Shown one piece after another: positions 6,767-14,662 of a stretch of 25,821 bases of DNA. The stretch is taken from contig SYEN01000019.1 of the NCBI GenBank assembly GCA_005800795.1, positions 1 to 25,821 of the forward strand. The letters run 5' to 3'. How positions within the stretch are numbered: position 1 is the first letter of the stretch; every line of letters begins with the position of its first letter. The notes under the pieces are model-generated. The model made no database searches. It was not told the origin of the DNA and was given only the letters and a program-made list of their open reading frames with translations. Source of the DNA: Burkholderiales bacterium (GTDB lineage Bacteria; Pseudomonadota; Gammaproteobacteria; Burkholderiales; SG8-41). The position numbers were made by a program, and so were the translations under genes.

Positions 6767-8965
6767 ATGAACAAAAGCAAGCTGCTGGTGTTTGCGCTGA
6801 TCGCCGCTGCGATTGCGGCGTTTTTCATTTTTGACCTGAAGCAGTATTTCAGTCTCGATTACTTCAAATCGCAGCGCGAGGTGATCGATGCCTATGTTGC
6901 TGGCAAGCCGTTGCAGGCGGGGCTGATTTTCTTCGTGATTTACGTAGTGGTCACTGGCCTGTCGCTGCCGGGTGCTGCGATCATGACGCTGGTGGGCGGC
7001 GCAGTGTTTGGGCTGTTGTGGGGCACGGTGCTGGTGTCGTTTGCGTCGAGCATGGGGGCTACGCTGGCGTTTCTCGCGTCGCGCTTCTTGTTGCGTGACT
7101 GGGTGCAAGGCAAGTTCGGCGACAAGCTAAAACCCATCAACGATGGCGTGGCGAAAGAAGGCGCGTTTTATCTGTTTGCGCTGCGGCTGGTACCGGCGTT
7201 TCCCTTCTTTGCCGTCAATCTGCTGATGGGTCTGACCAAGATTAAAACGCTGACCTACTATTGGGTGAGTCAGCTTGGCATGCTGGCGGGCACCATTGTG
7301 TTTGTTTATGCCGGCACGCAGTTGGGCGCCTTCAAGATCGGTGCAGGCTTGATTTTCGCCTTTGTGCTGCTCGGCATTTTTCCGCTGATCGCGAAAAAAT
7401 TCCTCGATGCGTTGAAAGCCAAAAAAGTCTACGCCAGGTGGCAGCGCCCGGCGTCGTATGAGCGCAACGTGGTGGTGATCGGCGGCGGCTCGGCGGGGCT
7501 GGTGACGTCATACATTGCTGCGGCGGTGAAAGCCAAAGTGACGCTGATCGAGCGTCACCACATGGGCGGCGATTGTTTGAACACCGGGTGCGTGCCGTCG
7601 AAAGCGCTGATCCGTTCGGCCAAGCTGCTGTCGCACGTAAAACGCTCGAAGGAATTCGGCATCCGCTCCGCCAGTGCGGAATTTGATTTCGCCGAAGTGA
7701 TGGAGCGCGTGCAAAAAATCATCAAGGACATTGAGCCGCATGATTCGGTGGCGCGCTACACGGGCCTGGGTGTGGAGTGCATAAAAGGCGAAGCGAAAAT
7801 ACTTTCACCGTGGGAGGTGAAAGTCAGGGACAAAACGTACACCACCAAAAACATCGTCATCGCGGCCGGCGCGCGGCCCTTTGTTCCACCGATTCCCGGG
7901 TTGGCCGAAGCCAATCCACTAACTTCAGACAATGTATGGAACCTGCGCAAGCTGCCCAAGCGGCTGGTGGTGCTGGGCGGCGGGCCGATTGGCAGTGAAC
8001 TCACGCAGTGCTTCGCCCGATTTGGCTCTGAAGTCACTCAGGTCGAAATGCTGCCACGCATCCTGATCCGCGAGGACCCGGAAGTTTCCGCGCTGGTGAC
8101 GAAACGTTTCGAGGCCGAAGGCATCAGCGTGCTCACCAACCATAAGGCCAAGCAGGTGATCGCAGAAAACGGCGAAAAATTCCTCGTCGTTGAAAACGAT
8201 GGTGTGGAAAAACGCATCGCCTTCGACGAAATCCTCTGTGCTGTCGGTCGCGTGGCAAATCTCACTGGTTATGGCCTTGAAGAACTTGGTATTCCCGCGC
8301 AGCGCGTGGTCGACGTCAACGAATATCTCGAAACCATTTACCCGAATATTTTTGCGTGCGGCGATGTAGCCGGCCCCTACCAGTTTACCCACACCGCTGC
8401 GCACATGGCGTGGTATTGCGCGGTGAATGCGTTGTTTGGGGATTTCAAGAAGTTCAAGGTCGATTATTCGGTCGTGCCGTGGTGCACCTTCACCGACCCC
8501 GAAGTGGCGCGTGTCGGCATCAACGAGACGGAGGCTAAGGAGAAAGGCATCCCGCACGAGGTTTACACCTACGGTATCGACGATCTGGATCGCGCCATCG
8601 CGGACGGTGAAGCGCATGGCTTGGTGAAAGTGATCACGCCGCCCGGTAGGGACAAGATTCTTGGCGTCACCATCGCCGGGGAACACGCAGGCGATTTGCT
8701 GGTCGAATATGTCGCGGCGATGAAACACGGGTTTGGCTTGAACAAAATACTCGGCACCATGCACATCTACCCAACGCTGGGCGAAGCGAACAAATACGCG
8801 GCGGGTGTGTGGAAGAAGGCACAGACCACCGAGCAACAGTTGCGTTTCGTGACGGCGTTCAACCAATGGCGGCTTGGTGCGGGTGGTGTCGGTGCTGTAA
8901 TGAGTGCGGCGTTCGGCCTGTTGGGGCAGGGCACCAAAGCGGCGCCACAGCCGGAACATCATTAA
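6767..8965 (+). CDS. DedA/TVP38 membrane domain fused to a MerA-like FAD disulfide oxidoreductase
   Basis: The 732-residue product is a two-part fusion. Residues 1 to about 225 form a TVP38/TMEM64 (VTT, DedA-like) membrane domain with several helices and the segment ALRLVPAFPFFAVNLLMG. From residue 234 comes a pyridine-nucleotide disulfide oxidoreductase: FAD-binding VVVIGGGSAG, redox pair CLNTGC (C270/C275) followed by VPSKA, NAD(P)-binding VVLGGGPIGSE, and FACGDVAGPYQFTH near the second FAD site. In the dimerisation domain the residue before the Pro-Thr is Tyr (HIYPTLGE, H666), where lipoamide dehydrogenase and glutathione reductase have the catalytic His. A C-terminal vicinal Cys pair of true mercuric reductase is absent. 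The redox partner is unknown. It is the third gene of the arsenosugar-type run. Confidence 0.9.
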   Translation: MNKSKLLVFALIAAAIAAFFIFDLKQYFSLDYFKSQREVIDAYVAGKPLQAGLIFFVIYVVVTGLSLPGAAIMTLVGGAVFGLLWGTVLVSFASSMGATLAFLASRFLLRDWVQGKFGDKLKPINDGVAKEGAFYLFALRLVPAFPFFAVNLLMGLTKIKTLTYYWVSQLGMLAGTIVFVYAGTQLGAFKIGAGLIFAFVLLGIFPLIAKKFLDALKAKKVYARWQRPASYERNVVVIGGGSAGLVTSYIAAAVKAKVTLIERHHMGGDCLNTGCVPSKALIRSAKLLSHVKRSKEFGIRSASAEFDFAEVMERVQKIIKDIEPHDSVARYTGLGVECIKGEAKILSPWEVKVRDKTYTTKNIVIAAGARPFVPPIPGLAEANPLTSDNVWNLRKLPKRLVVLGGGPIGSELTQCFARFGSEVTQVEMLPRILIREDPEVSALVTKRFEAEGISVLTNHKAKQVIAENGEKFLVVENDGVEKRIAFDEILCAVGRVANLTGYGLEELGIPAQRVVDVNEYLETIYPNIFACGDVAGPYQFTHTAAHMAWYCAVNALFGDFKKFKVDYSVVPWCTFTDPEVARVGINETEAKEKGIPHEVYTYGIDDLDRAIADGEAHGLVKVITPPGRDKILGVTIAGEHAGDLLVEYVAAMKHGFGLNKILGTMHIYPTLGEANKYAAGVWKKAQTTEQQLRFVTAFNQWRLGAGGVGAVMSAAFGLLGQGTKAAPQPEHH

Positions 8966-8992
8966 TTTTTCATAAAATCCAATAAGGAAATT

Positions 8993-9814
8993 ATGTATAT
9001 CAAACAAATACTTACGATATTTTCCCTGTGGCTGTTTACAGCAGCTGCGGCGTTCGCCCAGTTCGATCAAAGCCACGCGCAATGGACCGCCTTGCTGAAA
9101 AAACACGTGGTGGTGCTCGAAGCCGGCAAGGCGTCGCAAATGCGCTACGCCGGCATGGCCGCCGACCGCGCGCAATTGAAAACCTATATCGATGCGCTGG
9201 CGGCGGTGAGCGAAGCCGACTTCAAGAGCTGGAACAAAAATCAGCAACTCGCGTTTTTGATCAACGCCTACAACGCCAACATGATTGAGAAAATTCTGCT
9301 GCGCTACCCCAACATCAAATCGGTGTGGGATTTCGGCAAGCTGATCGGCAACCCGTTCAGGGACAACTTCATCAACCTGTTTGGCCGCAAGATGACGCTC
9401 GACAACATCGAGCATGACACCATCCGCGCAGCGGGCGTCTACGACGATCCGCGCATCCACTTCGCGGTGAACTGCGCCTCCATCGGCTGCCCGATGCTGC
9501 GTGAGGAGGCGTATGTGGGTGATCGCGTCGACGCGCAACTGGAAGAACAAACCGTGCGTTTTATGTCCGACCGCTCGCGCAACCGCGCTGCCGCCGACGG
9601 TAAGCTGGAAGTGTCGAAACTGTTTGATTCCTCGCCGTGGTACGGCAACGATTTTCGCAAGGGCCACAAAGGCTTCAAAACGCTGGAAAGCCTGTTCGCC
9701 AAGTACGCGAATCTGCTCACTGACAACGCTGCGCATCAGCAGTTGATCCGCGACGGCAAGGCTGCGATTTCGCATCTTGAGTATGACTGGGGCTTGAACG
9801 ACGCCAGGCGCTAG
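8993..9814 (+). CDS. DUF547 family exported protein
   Basis: The 273-residue product starts with a signal peptide (hydrophobic to about residue 20, likely cut after AFA). It then shows the DUF547 hallmarks: LAFLINAYNANMI, DNIEHDTIR and RIHFAVNCASIGCPMLR. The length is normal for the family. The function of DUF547 is unknown; the conserved Asn, His and Cys residues suggest an enzyme. ATG 8993 has AAGGAA at good spacing and lies 27 bases after the fusion gene, so it is in the same run. Codons 4-8 are formed by a near-copy of the dispersed 14-mer. Confidence 0.9.
   Translation: MYIKQILTIFSLWLFTAAAAFAQFDQSHAQWTALLKKHVVVLEAGKASQMRYAGMAADRAQLKTYIDALAAVSEADFKSWNKNQQLAFLINAYNANMIEKILLRYPNIKSVWDFGKLIGNPFRDNFINLFGRKMTLDNIEHDTIRAAGVYDDPRIHFAVNCASIGCPMLREEAYVGDRVDAQLEEQTVRFMSDRSRNRAAADGKLEVSKLFDSSPWYGNDFRKGHKGFKTLESLFAKYANLLTDNAAHQQLIRDGKAAISHLEYDWGLNDARR
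9001..9014 (+). repeat. Dispersed 14-mer, copy 3 (one mismatch)
   Basis: CAAACAAATACTTA differs from the consensus only at the first base. It is placed in the signal-peptide codons directly after the DUF547 start. Confidence 0.6.
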
Positions 9815-9836
9815 ATCGGATATTCGTGCAATCCGC

Positions 9837-10481
9837 GTGAGCCATACCCTCAAGCTGGCGCGTTTGCTGGAAGTCTTGCGCGCCGGCGAAGCGCTCGCCG
9901 CGGACGTTGCGCTGCGGCAAGCACAACTGGCCCGCGTGAACTGGATGGCGCGTGCCCTGCAGAAGCAGGCCGCACAGGAGCGGGGTCATGCCGCGATGGC
10001 GTCTGCTGCGCTCACGCTGACCGGCATGCGGCGCGCCCAAAAAAGCATGGACGGCGTGACGGCCCCACTACGTGCACGCATCGAGCACGATCTTGAAACG
10101 GGCAACCTGGCCGCTTCGCTTTTGGGACTGCAAGGCGTGGTGGAGCATCTGGGTGAAGCGTTGCTGGAGTCAATGGGCCGTTATGAGCACCCCGCTGGCG
10201 TGATCCTGCATGCGCTGCGCGTCAAAGTGCTGGCGCAAGAGCGCGGACACCTGTTGTTGGGCGCGCGCTGCCTGCAGGCGCTGGCATCATTCGGCAGGGA
10301 CGAGGAGCCGGAACTATTGGACCAATACCGGGCGCTGGGCCGCGACGCTGCCATTCGAGTGGCCACGTTGCTTGACGATGCCCGGCTCGATGCCAACGTG
10401 TTCTGGCGCAACGTGGATGAGCGCTTGACCCACTGGCAGAGCCCGTCCTGCGACCGGCAAGTTCAAACGCCGAACGCGTGA
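9837..10481 (+). CDS. Putative ferritin-like di-iron four-helix protein
   Basis: The 214-residue, mostly helical product is not a family I can name. Two copies of QERGH are arranged like the ligands of ferritin-like di-iron proteins: E18, then E48-x-x-H51, then E103 or E107, then E135-x-x-H138. The spacing within each half is about 30 residues, as expected for a four-helix bundle with internal pseudo-symmetry. No signal peptide is visible. GTG 9837 is used as the start because no ATG fits; the true start could differ. It lies 22 bases after the DUF547 gene and overlaps the first glycosyltransferase by four bases (GTGA). An oxidative or hydroxylating step in the pathway is one inference; iron storage is an alternative. 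Confidence 0.7.
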   Translation: MSHTLKLARLLEVLRAGEALAADVALRQAQLARVNWMARALQKQAAQERGHAAMASAALTLTGMRRAQKSMDGVTAPLRARIEHDLETGNLAASLLGLQGVVEHLGEALLESMGRYEHPAGVILHALRVKVLAQERGHLLLGARCLQALASFGRDEEPELLDQYRALGRDAAIRVATLLDDARLDANVFWRNVDERLTHWQSPSCDRQVQTPNA

Positions 10482-11149
10482 TCTCCCTCATTATTCCCAC
10501 GCTCAACGAAGAGCGCGCACTGCCTCAAACGCTCGCGTGCGTCGCCCGGCAAGACACGGCGCACGAAATCATCGTCGCCGACGGTGGCAGCAGCGACGGT
10601 ACGGAAGCTGTCGCGCGCAACGCCGGTGCCGGGGTGCAATTCATCCGCTCGCCACGCGGACGCGGCCCACAGATGAATGCGGGCGCGCGTCTGGCGCGCG
10701 GCGACTGGCTGTTATTTTTACACGCCGACACGCTGCTGCCGCCGGGCGCACTCGCTGCCATCGAAGGGCTTCCGTCCACCGTTGATGCCGGTTGTTTTCA
10801 TCAGGCATTCAGTCACGACCACCTGCTGCTGCGCGCGGTATCACGGCTGCACAACTGGCGCTGCAAACGCACGCGCATCATGTATGGCGATCAGGCGGTG
10901 TTCGTGCGGCGCAGCGTGTTTGAGGTGCTGGGCGGATTTCCTGCAGGTGATCTGGAGGATGTGAAACTATCCGAACGGTTGCGCGCCCGGCGCACACCGG
11001 TTCTGCTGCCGGCGGTGGTGGTGACCGACGCGCGCAAGTTTCTGGCGCACGGCATTGTGCGCAGTACCTTGCGCATCGTGCTGATTTTACTGTGCCACCG
11101 CTACCGGCTGCCGCTCGCGGGGCGGCGTTTTTTCGAGGCGGTGCGATGA
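10478..11149 (+). CDS. TIGR04283-type arsenosugar glycosyltransferase (family 2), first copy
   Basis: The 223-residue product is a short GT-A fold glycosyltransferase. It opens with ISLIIPTLNEE, then VADGGSSDGT, RGRGPQMNAGA, DWLLFLHADT (HAD in place of the usual DxD) and YGDQAVFVRR, as in the TIGR04283 family linked to arsenosugar loci. GTG 10478 overlaps the previous stop by four bases. The sugar donor and acceptor are not evident from sequence. A second member of the same family follows 55 bases later. A hydrophobic stretch near the C-terminus (RSTLRIVLILL) may touch the membrane. Confidence 0.88.
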   Translation: MISLIIPTLNEERALPQTLACVARQDTAHEIIVADGGSSDGTEAVARNAGAGVQFIRSPRGRGPQMNAGARLARGDWLLFLHADTLLPPGALAAIEGLPSTVDAGCFHQAFSHDHLLLRAVSRLHNWRCKRTRIMYGDQAVFVRRSVFEVLGGFPAGDLEDVKLSERLRARRTPVLLPAVVVTDARKFLAHGIVRSTLRIVLILLCHRYRLPLAGRRFFEAVR

Positions 11150-11204
11150 ACGCAGTCCGCTTTGCCTTATGATTCCGGCTTGACATGCCACACCGCGATT
11201 CACC

Positions 11205-11888
11205 GTGCTCTCCATCATCATCCCTTGTCTGAACGAAGCGGCCGGCATCGCTGAGGCGCTGGGGGCGCTGGCACCGCTGCGTGCGCGCGGGGCGGAGGTG
11301 GTGGTGGTGGACGGCGGCAGCAGCGACCACACCATCGAGTTGGCACGCCCGCTGGCCGATCAGGTGGTCACTGCCACGCGCGGCCGTGCCATGCAGATGA
11401 ACGCGGGCGCGGCACAGGCACGCGGCGACGTGCTGCTGTTCCTGCATGCCGATTGCCGGCTGCCTGCGCGCGCGGATGATCTCATCATCGATGGCTTAAA
11501 TCGTGCACAAAAAACCTGGGGCCGCTTTGATGTGACGCTCACCGGCAGCCATCCGCTGTTGCACGTGATTGCTGCGATGATGAACCTGCGCTCGCGTGTG
11601 ACCAGCGTGTCCACCGGCGATCAGGGGCTGTTCATCACGCGTTCGCTGTTCGAGGCTGTTGGCCGCTTTCCGCAGATTGTACTGATGGAAGACGTGGCGC
11701 TGACCAAACATTTGAAGCACTACGGCGCGCCGCTCAAGCTGAGGCATCACATGACGGTGTCGGGGCGGCGCTGGGAAAAACACGGCGTATTGCGCACGAT
11801 GCTGCTGATGTGGCGCCTGCGCTTGCAATACTGGCTGGGCACAGACCCCGGCAAGCTCGCCCGCGCGTATCAACCGCACCGGCAGTGA
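11205..11888 (+). CDS. TIGR04283-type arsenosugar glycosyltransferase (family 2), second copy
   Basis: The 227-residue product repeats the architecture of its upstream neighbour: LSIIIPCLNEA, VVDGGSSDHT, RGRAMQMNAGA, DVLLFLHADC and STGDQGLFITR, followed by MEDVALTKHLK. The two are clear but diverged paralogues, so the duplication is old or the second came from elsewhere. GTG 11205 is chosen because upstream ATGs at 11169 and 11185 are closed by a stop or out of frame. The 55-base gap before it is the largest between any two genes from 4711 to 13276. The likely role is a second sugar-transfer step. Confidence 0.86.
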   Translation: MLSIIIPCLNEAAGIAEALGALAPLRARGAEVVVVDGGSSDHTIELARPLADQVVTATRGRAMQMNAGAAQARGDVLLFLHADCRLPARADDLIIDGLNRAQKTWGRFDVTLTGSHPLLHVIAAMMNLRSRVTSVSTGDQGLFITRSLFEAVGRFPQIVLMEDVALTKHLKHYGAPLKLRHHMTVSGRRWEKHGVLRTMLLMWRLRLQYWLGTDPGKLARAYQPHRQ

Positions 11889-11895
11889 GATATTC

Positions 11896-12543
11896 ATGAG
11901 CGACACCACCTGCGAGGCACTGACCATCGTGTTTGCCAAGGCGCCGCGCGAGGGGGAGGTCAAAACGCGCCTGATTCCGCACTTGGGTGCGGCGGGCGCA
12001 GCGGCGCTGCATCGCAAGCTGGTGCAGCAGACGCTGGCCATCGCAGTGGATGCCGGTCTCGGCCCGGTGGAACTGCACGCAGCCCCCGACACGACCGACG
12101 CTTTTCTGCAGGCTGGCGCACGGCGCCACGGCATGGCGCTGTTGCCGCAGCACGGGGCCGATCTGGGCGCGCGTATGTGCAAGGCCTTCAACGAAGGGCT
12201 TGCGCGCCATTCGCGCGTTATCCTTATCGGCACCGATTGCCCGGTACTTACGCTACAACATCTGCGCGATGCGTGTGCGGCGCTCGATGACCGTAACGAT
12301 GCCGTGCTGATCCCGGCGGAAGACGGCGGTTATGCGCTGATCGGCCTGACGCGCTGTGACGCGCGGCTATTTGAGGCCATCGCATGGGGCGGCGACACCG
12401 TGCTTGCCGCCACGCGCGAACGGTTGCGCCAGCTTCAATGGCGTTGGCACGAGTTGGAAACACTGTGGGATATCGACCGTCCGGAAGATTATCGCCGCTG
12501 GGTGGAGCTGATAATTTGCAATGAAAACAAATACTTGGCGTAA
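11896..12543 (+). CDS. TIGR04282/DUF2064 arsenosugar-type glycosyltransferase
   Basis: The 215-residue product has the DUF2064 nucleotidyl/glycosyltransferase-like motifs: an N-terminal IVFAKAPREGEVKTRL segment (like the sugar nucleotidyltransferase loop), LIGTDCPVLT and PAEDGGYALIGL. This is the TIGR04282 family that pairs with TIGR04283 proteins in arsenosugar loci. Length is usual. It starts seven bases after the second glycosyltransferase and ends inside the DUF3047 gene, a 23-base overlap. The shared stretch is read in both frames and contains a copy of the dispersed 14-mer. The exact reaction in the arsenosugar pathway is not established by the sequence. Confidence 0.88.
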   Translation: MSDTTCEALTIVFAKAPREGEVKTRLIPHLGAAGAAALHRKLVQQTLAIAVDAGLGPVELHAAPDTTDAFLQAGARRHGMALLPQHGADLGARMCKAFNEGLARHSRVILIGTDCPVLTLQHLRDACAALDDRNDAVLIPAEDGGYALIGLTRCDARLFEAIAWGGDTVLAATRERLRQLQWRWHELETLWDIDRPEDYRRWVELIICNENKYLA

Positions 12544-13276
12544 GGCATCCGCAGCGGCGCTGGTGCTGTCGTGCGTCGCTGCCGTGGCGTGGGGCCAGTC
12601 GGAAACGCTGATCGCCGCAGCATTTTCCACGCTGAAAGCAGGCATGCCGCTGCCGGAAAATTGGAAGCCACTCGGTGTGTCGAGCAGCACGCCGCGCACG
12701 CGCTACACACTGGTGGCCGACGGCGGTTTAACGGTGATGAAGGCCGACGCGAACGCCTCTGCGTCGGGCTTGAGCCGCGACATCCGCGTGAATCTTGCCG
12801 AATATCCGGTGCTCAAATGGCGCTGGAAAATTTCGAGCCTGCTCAAGAACAGCGACGTCACTACCAAAGACGGCGACGATTTTCCCGCGCGCGTGTATGT
12901 GATGTTTGACTATCCGCTGGAGAAACTGTCGTTTGGTGATCGCACCAAGCTGCGCTTGGCGCGCGCGCTGCATGATCCGAATCTGCCCGCCGCGACAATT
13001 TGTTATGTGTGGGACACCAAGTCGCCGGTGGGTACGCTCGTGCCCAGCGCCTACACGAATTTGATGCGCATGGTCGTCGTCGAAAGCGGCGGCGCACGCG
13101 TTAACCGCTGGCTTGAAATGGAGCGCGATGTCGCGGCTGATTTCAAAGCGGCGTTCGGGGAGGAAGCCCCGCCGGTTTCAGCGGTTGCCATTGCAACCGA
13201 TACCGACAACACCGGCGAGTCGGCCACGGCGTTTTTTGGTGATATTTCGTTTAATAAACAGAAAGTTAGCAAATAG
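12521..13276 (+). CDS. DUF3047 family exported protein
   Basis: The 251-residue product has a signal peptide (residues 1 to about 25, likely cut after AWG) and the DUF3047 pattern, including LKWRWKISSL, DDFPARVYVMFDY, ICYVWD and RMVVVESG. Function is unknown; the fold is probably a beta-sandwich exported to the periplasm. Its start overlaps the DUF2064 gene by 23 bases, so it is the last gene of the run that begins with arsS. Codons 2-6 are made by a near-copy of the dispersed 14-mer. Confidence 0.88.
   Translation: MKTNTWRKASAAALVLSCVAAVAWGQSETLIAAAFSTLKAGMPLPENWKPLGVSSSTPRTRYTLVADGGLTVMKADANASASGLSRDIRVNLAEYPVLKWRWKISSLLKNSDVTTKDGDDFPARVYVMFDYPLEKLSFGDRTKLRLARALHDPNLPAATICYVWDTKSPVGTLVPSAYTNLMRMVVVESGGARVNRWLEMERDVAADFKAAFGEEAPPVSAVAIATDTDNTGESATAFFGDISFNKQKVSK
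12524..12537 (+). repeat. Dispersed 14-mer, copy 4 (one mismatch)
   Basis: AAAACAAATACTTG, last base different, in the overlap between the DUF2064 and DUF3047 genes directly after the DUF3047 ATG. Confidence 0.65.
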
Positions 13277-13525
13277 GGGGGCGGGCAGGGGAACCTGTAT
13301 CAGGAAATCGCGGTTGCCTTTTCCCGGCACATGGGGAAAAATATGCCCCTCTTTTCGTCCCAAAAGTCTTGAAAATCAGTACCTTAGGCCATAGCTACCC
13401 TTGGCTTGCGAAATCCGTTTTCATTTCTCCGAAGCCCGTTGCTGGCGCAGCTGTTTTAATCGACCCTGGCTTGTTCGTGACCCTTTGATTTACTGATTCT
13501 CTGATTCTTTTCCGTACGCTCCTGC
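13277..13525 (+). other. Intergenic region with three evenly spaced TGATT boxes
   Basis: No gene is seen in these 249 bases between the DUF3047 gene and the Rieske gene. A GGCAGGGGAACC / GGTTGCC imperfect inverted pair followed by TTTTCCC near 13281-13325 could be a weak terminator. TGATT occurs at 13486, 13494 and 13502, an eight-base period just before the Rieske start. No convincing sigma-70 promoter is visible. Confidence 0.3.
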
Positions 13526-14662
13526 ATGTCTGATCTCTCACAAGTCGCTGCGCTTAAAAACTCCGCCGCGTCGCAATTGCCAGTCTCCTGGTATTTCGAT
13601 CCCGGCATCCATGCCATCGAAAAACGTCTGCTGTTTGACGCCGGTGTGAACTACGTTGGCCACGAACTGCTGACGCCGGAGGCTGGCGACTTTCACGCGC
13701 TCACGTGGGCGGGAGACGCCCGGGCGCTGGTGCGCAACAGCGACGGGGTATCGTTGCTCAGTAACATCTGCCGCCACCGACAGGCGGTGATGCTGCGCGG
13801 TCGCGGTAACGTCAAACAAATTGTTTGTCCGCTGCACCGCTGGACTTACGCGCTGGACGGAAAGCTGATGGGCGCGCCGCAGTTTCCCGGCAATCCGTGT
13901 CTGGACCTCGCGCAAACGCCGCTGAGCCAATGGAACGGTCTGCTGTTTGCCGGCCCGCGCAACATCGCCGCCGACCTTGCCGCGTTGGGTGTGGCGCGCA
14001 ATCTGGATTTCAGCGGTTTCATGTTCGATCGCGTGGAAATCGAGGAATACGCCTGCAACTGGAAAACCTTCATCGAGGTTTATCTCGAGGATTATCACGT
14101 CGAACCGTTCCATCCGGGGCTGGCGGGCTTTGTCAACGTGGCCGACCTCAAATGGGAATTCGGTGCCTGGTACAGTGTGCAAACCTGCGGTGTGAAGCAC
14201 GGCCTTGCGCGGCCCGGCAGTGATGTGTATCGCCGCTGGCACGACCAGGTCAACCGCCAGGCCGAAGGCAAAACGCCCGTGCATGGCGCGATCTGGCTCA
14301 CCTATTTTCCCGGGTTGATGGTCGAGTGGTACCCGCACGTGCTGGTGGTGAGCCACATCATCCCGCGAGGGCCGGAAGCCTGCACCAATGTGATCGAGTT
14401 TTATTACCCTGAAGACATCGTGCTGTTCGAGCGCGAGTTTATTGAAGCGGAGCAGGCTGCTTACCGCGAAACCGCCATCGAAGACCGCGAAATCTGCGAA
14501 CGCATGACTGCGGGCCGGCGTGCGCTGTATCAGCAGGGCATCACGGATGCGGGCCCTTACCAGTCACCGCTCGAAGATGGCATGCGGCATTTTCATGAGT
14601 TTTTGTGGCGGGAGATCGGGCCGCAATCAAGGCTTGATCACGGGTGTGAGAGCGGGTGCTGA
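13526..14662 (+). CDS. Rieske non-haem iron oxygenase, alpha-subunit type
   Basis: The 378-residue product has an N-terminal Rieske [2Fe-2S] domain with CRH (C82, H84) and CPLH (C101, H104). The catalytic domain carries the mononuclear iron motif EDYHVEPFH (H191, H196), with a third acidic ligand probably in the LEDGMRHFH region near the C-terminus. The length fits aromatic ring-hydroxylating or choline monooxygenase-like alpha subunits. No ferredoxin or reductase gene is adjacent, so electrons must come from elsewhere. Substrate unknown. The start lacks a clear ribosome binding site. Its last 36 bases overlap the convergent YdcF gene. Confidence 0.9.
   Translation: MSDLSQVAALKNSAASQLPVSWYFDPGIHAIEKRLLFDAGVNYVGHELLTPEAGDFHALTWAGDARALVRNSDGVSLLSNICRHRQAVMLRGRGNVKQIVCPLHRWTYALDGKLMGAPQFPGNPCLDLAQTPLSQWNGLLFAGPRNIAADLAALGVARNLDFSGFMFDRVEIEEYACNWKTFIEVYLEDYHVEPFHPGLAGFVNVADLKWEFGAWYSVQTCGVKHGLARPGSDVYRRWHDQVNRQAEGKTPVHGAIWLTYFPGLMVEWYPHVLVVSHIIPRGPEACTNVIEFYYPEDIVLFEREFIEAEQAAYRETAIEDREICERMTAGRRALYQQGITDAGPYQSPLEDGMRHFHEFLWREIGPQSRLDHGCESGC

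Noticed and set aside
7925..9853. Long minus-strand open frame of 642 codons
   Set aside because: It is antisense to the reductase fusion and the DUF547 gene, both of which show clear family motifs. The His/Arg/Val-rich translation is typical of an antisense shadow in GC-rich DNA.
13811..13827. CAAACAAATTGTTTG palindrome in the Rieske gene
   Set aside because: It lies inside the conserved coding stretch leading into the Rieske CPLH motif, so it is more likely chance than an operator.
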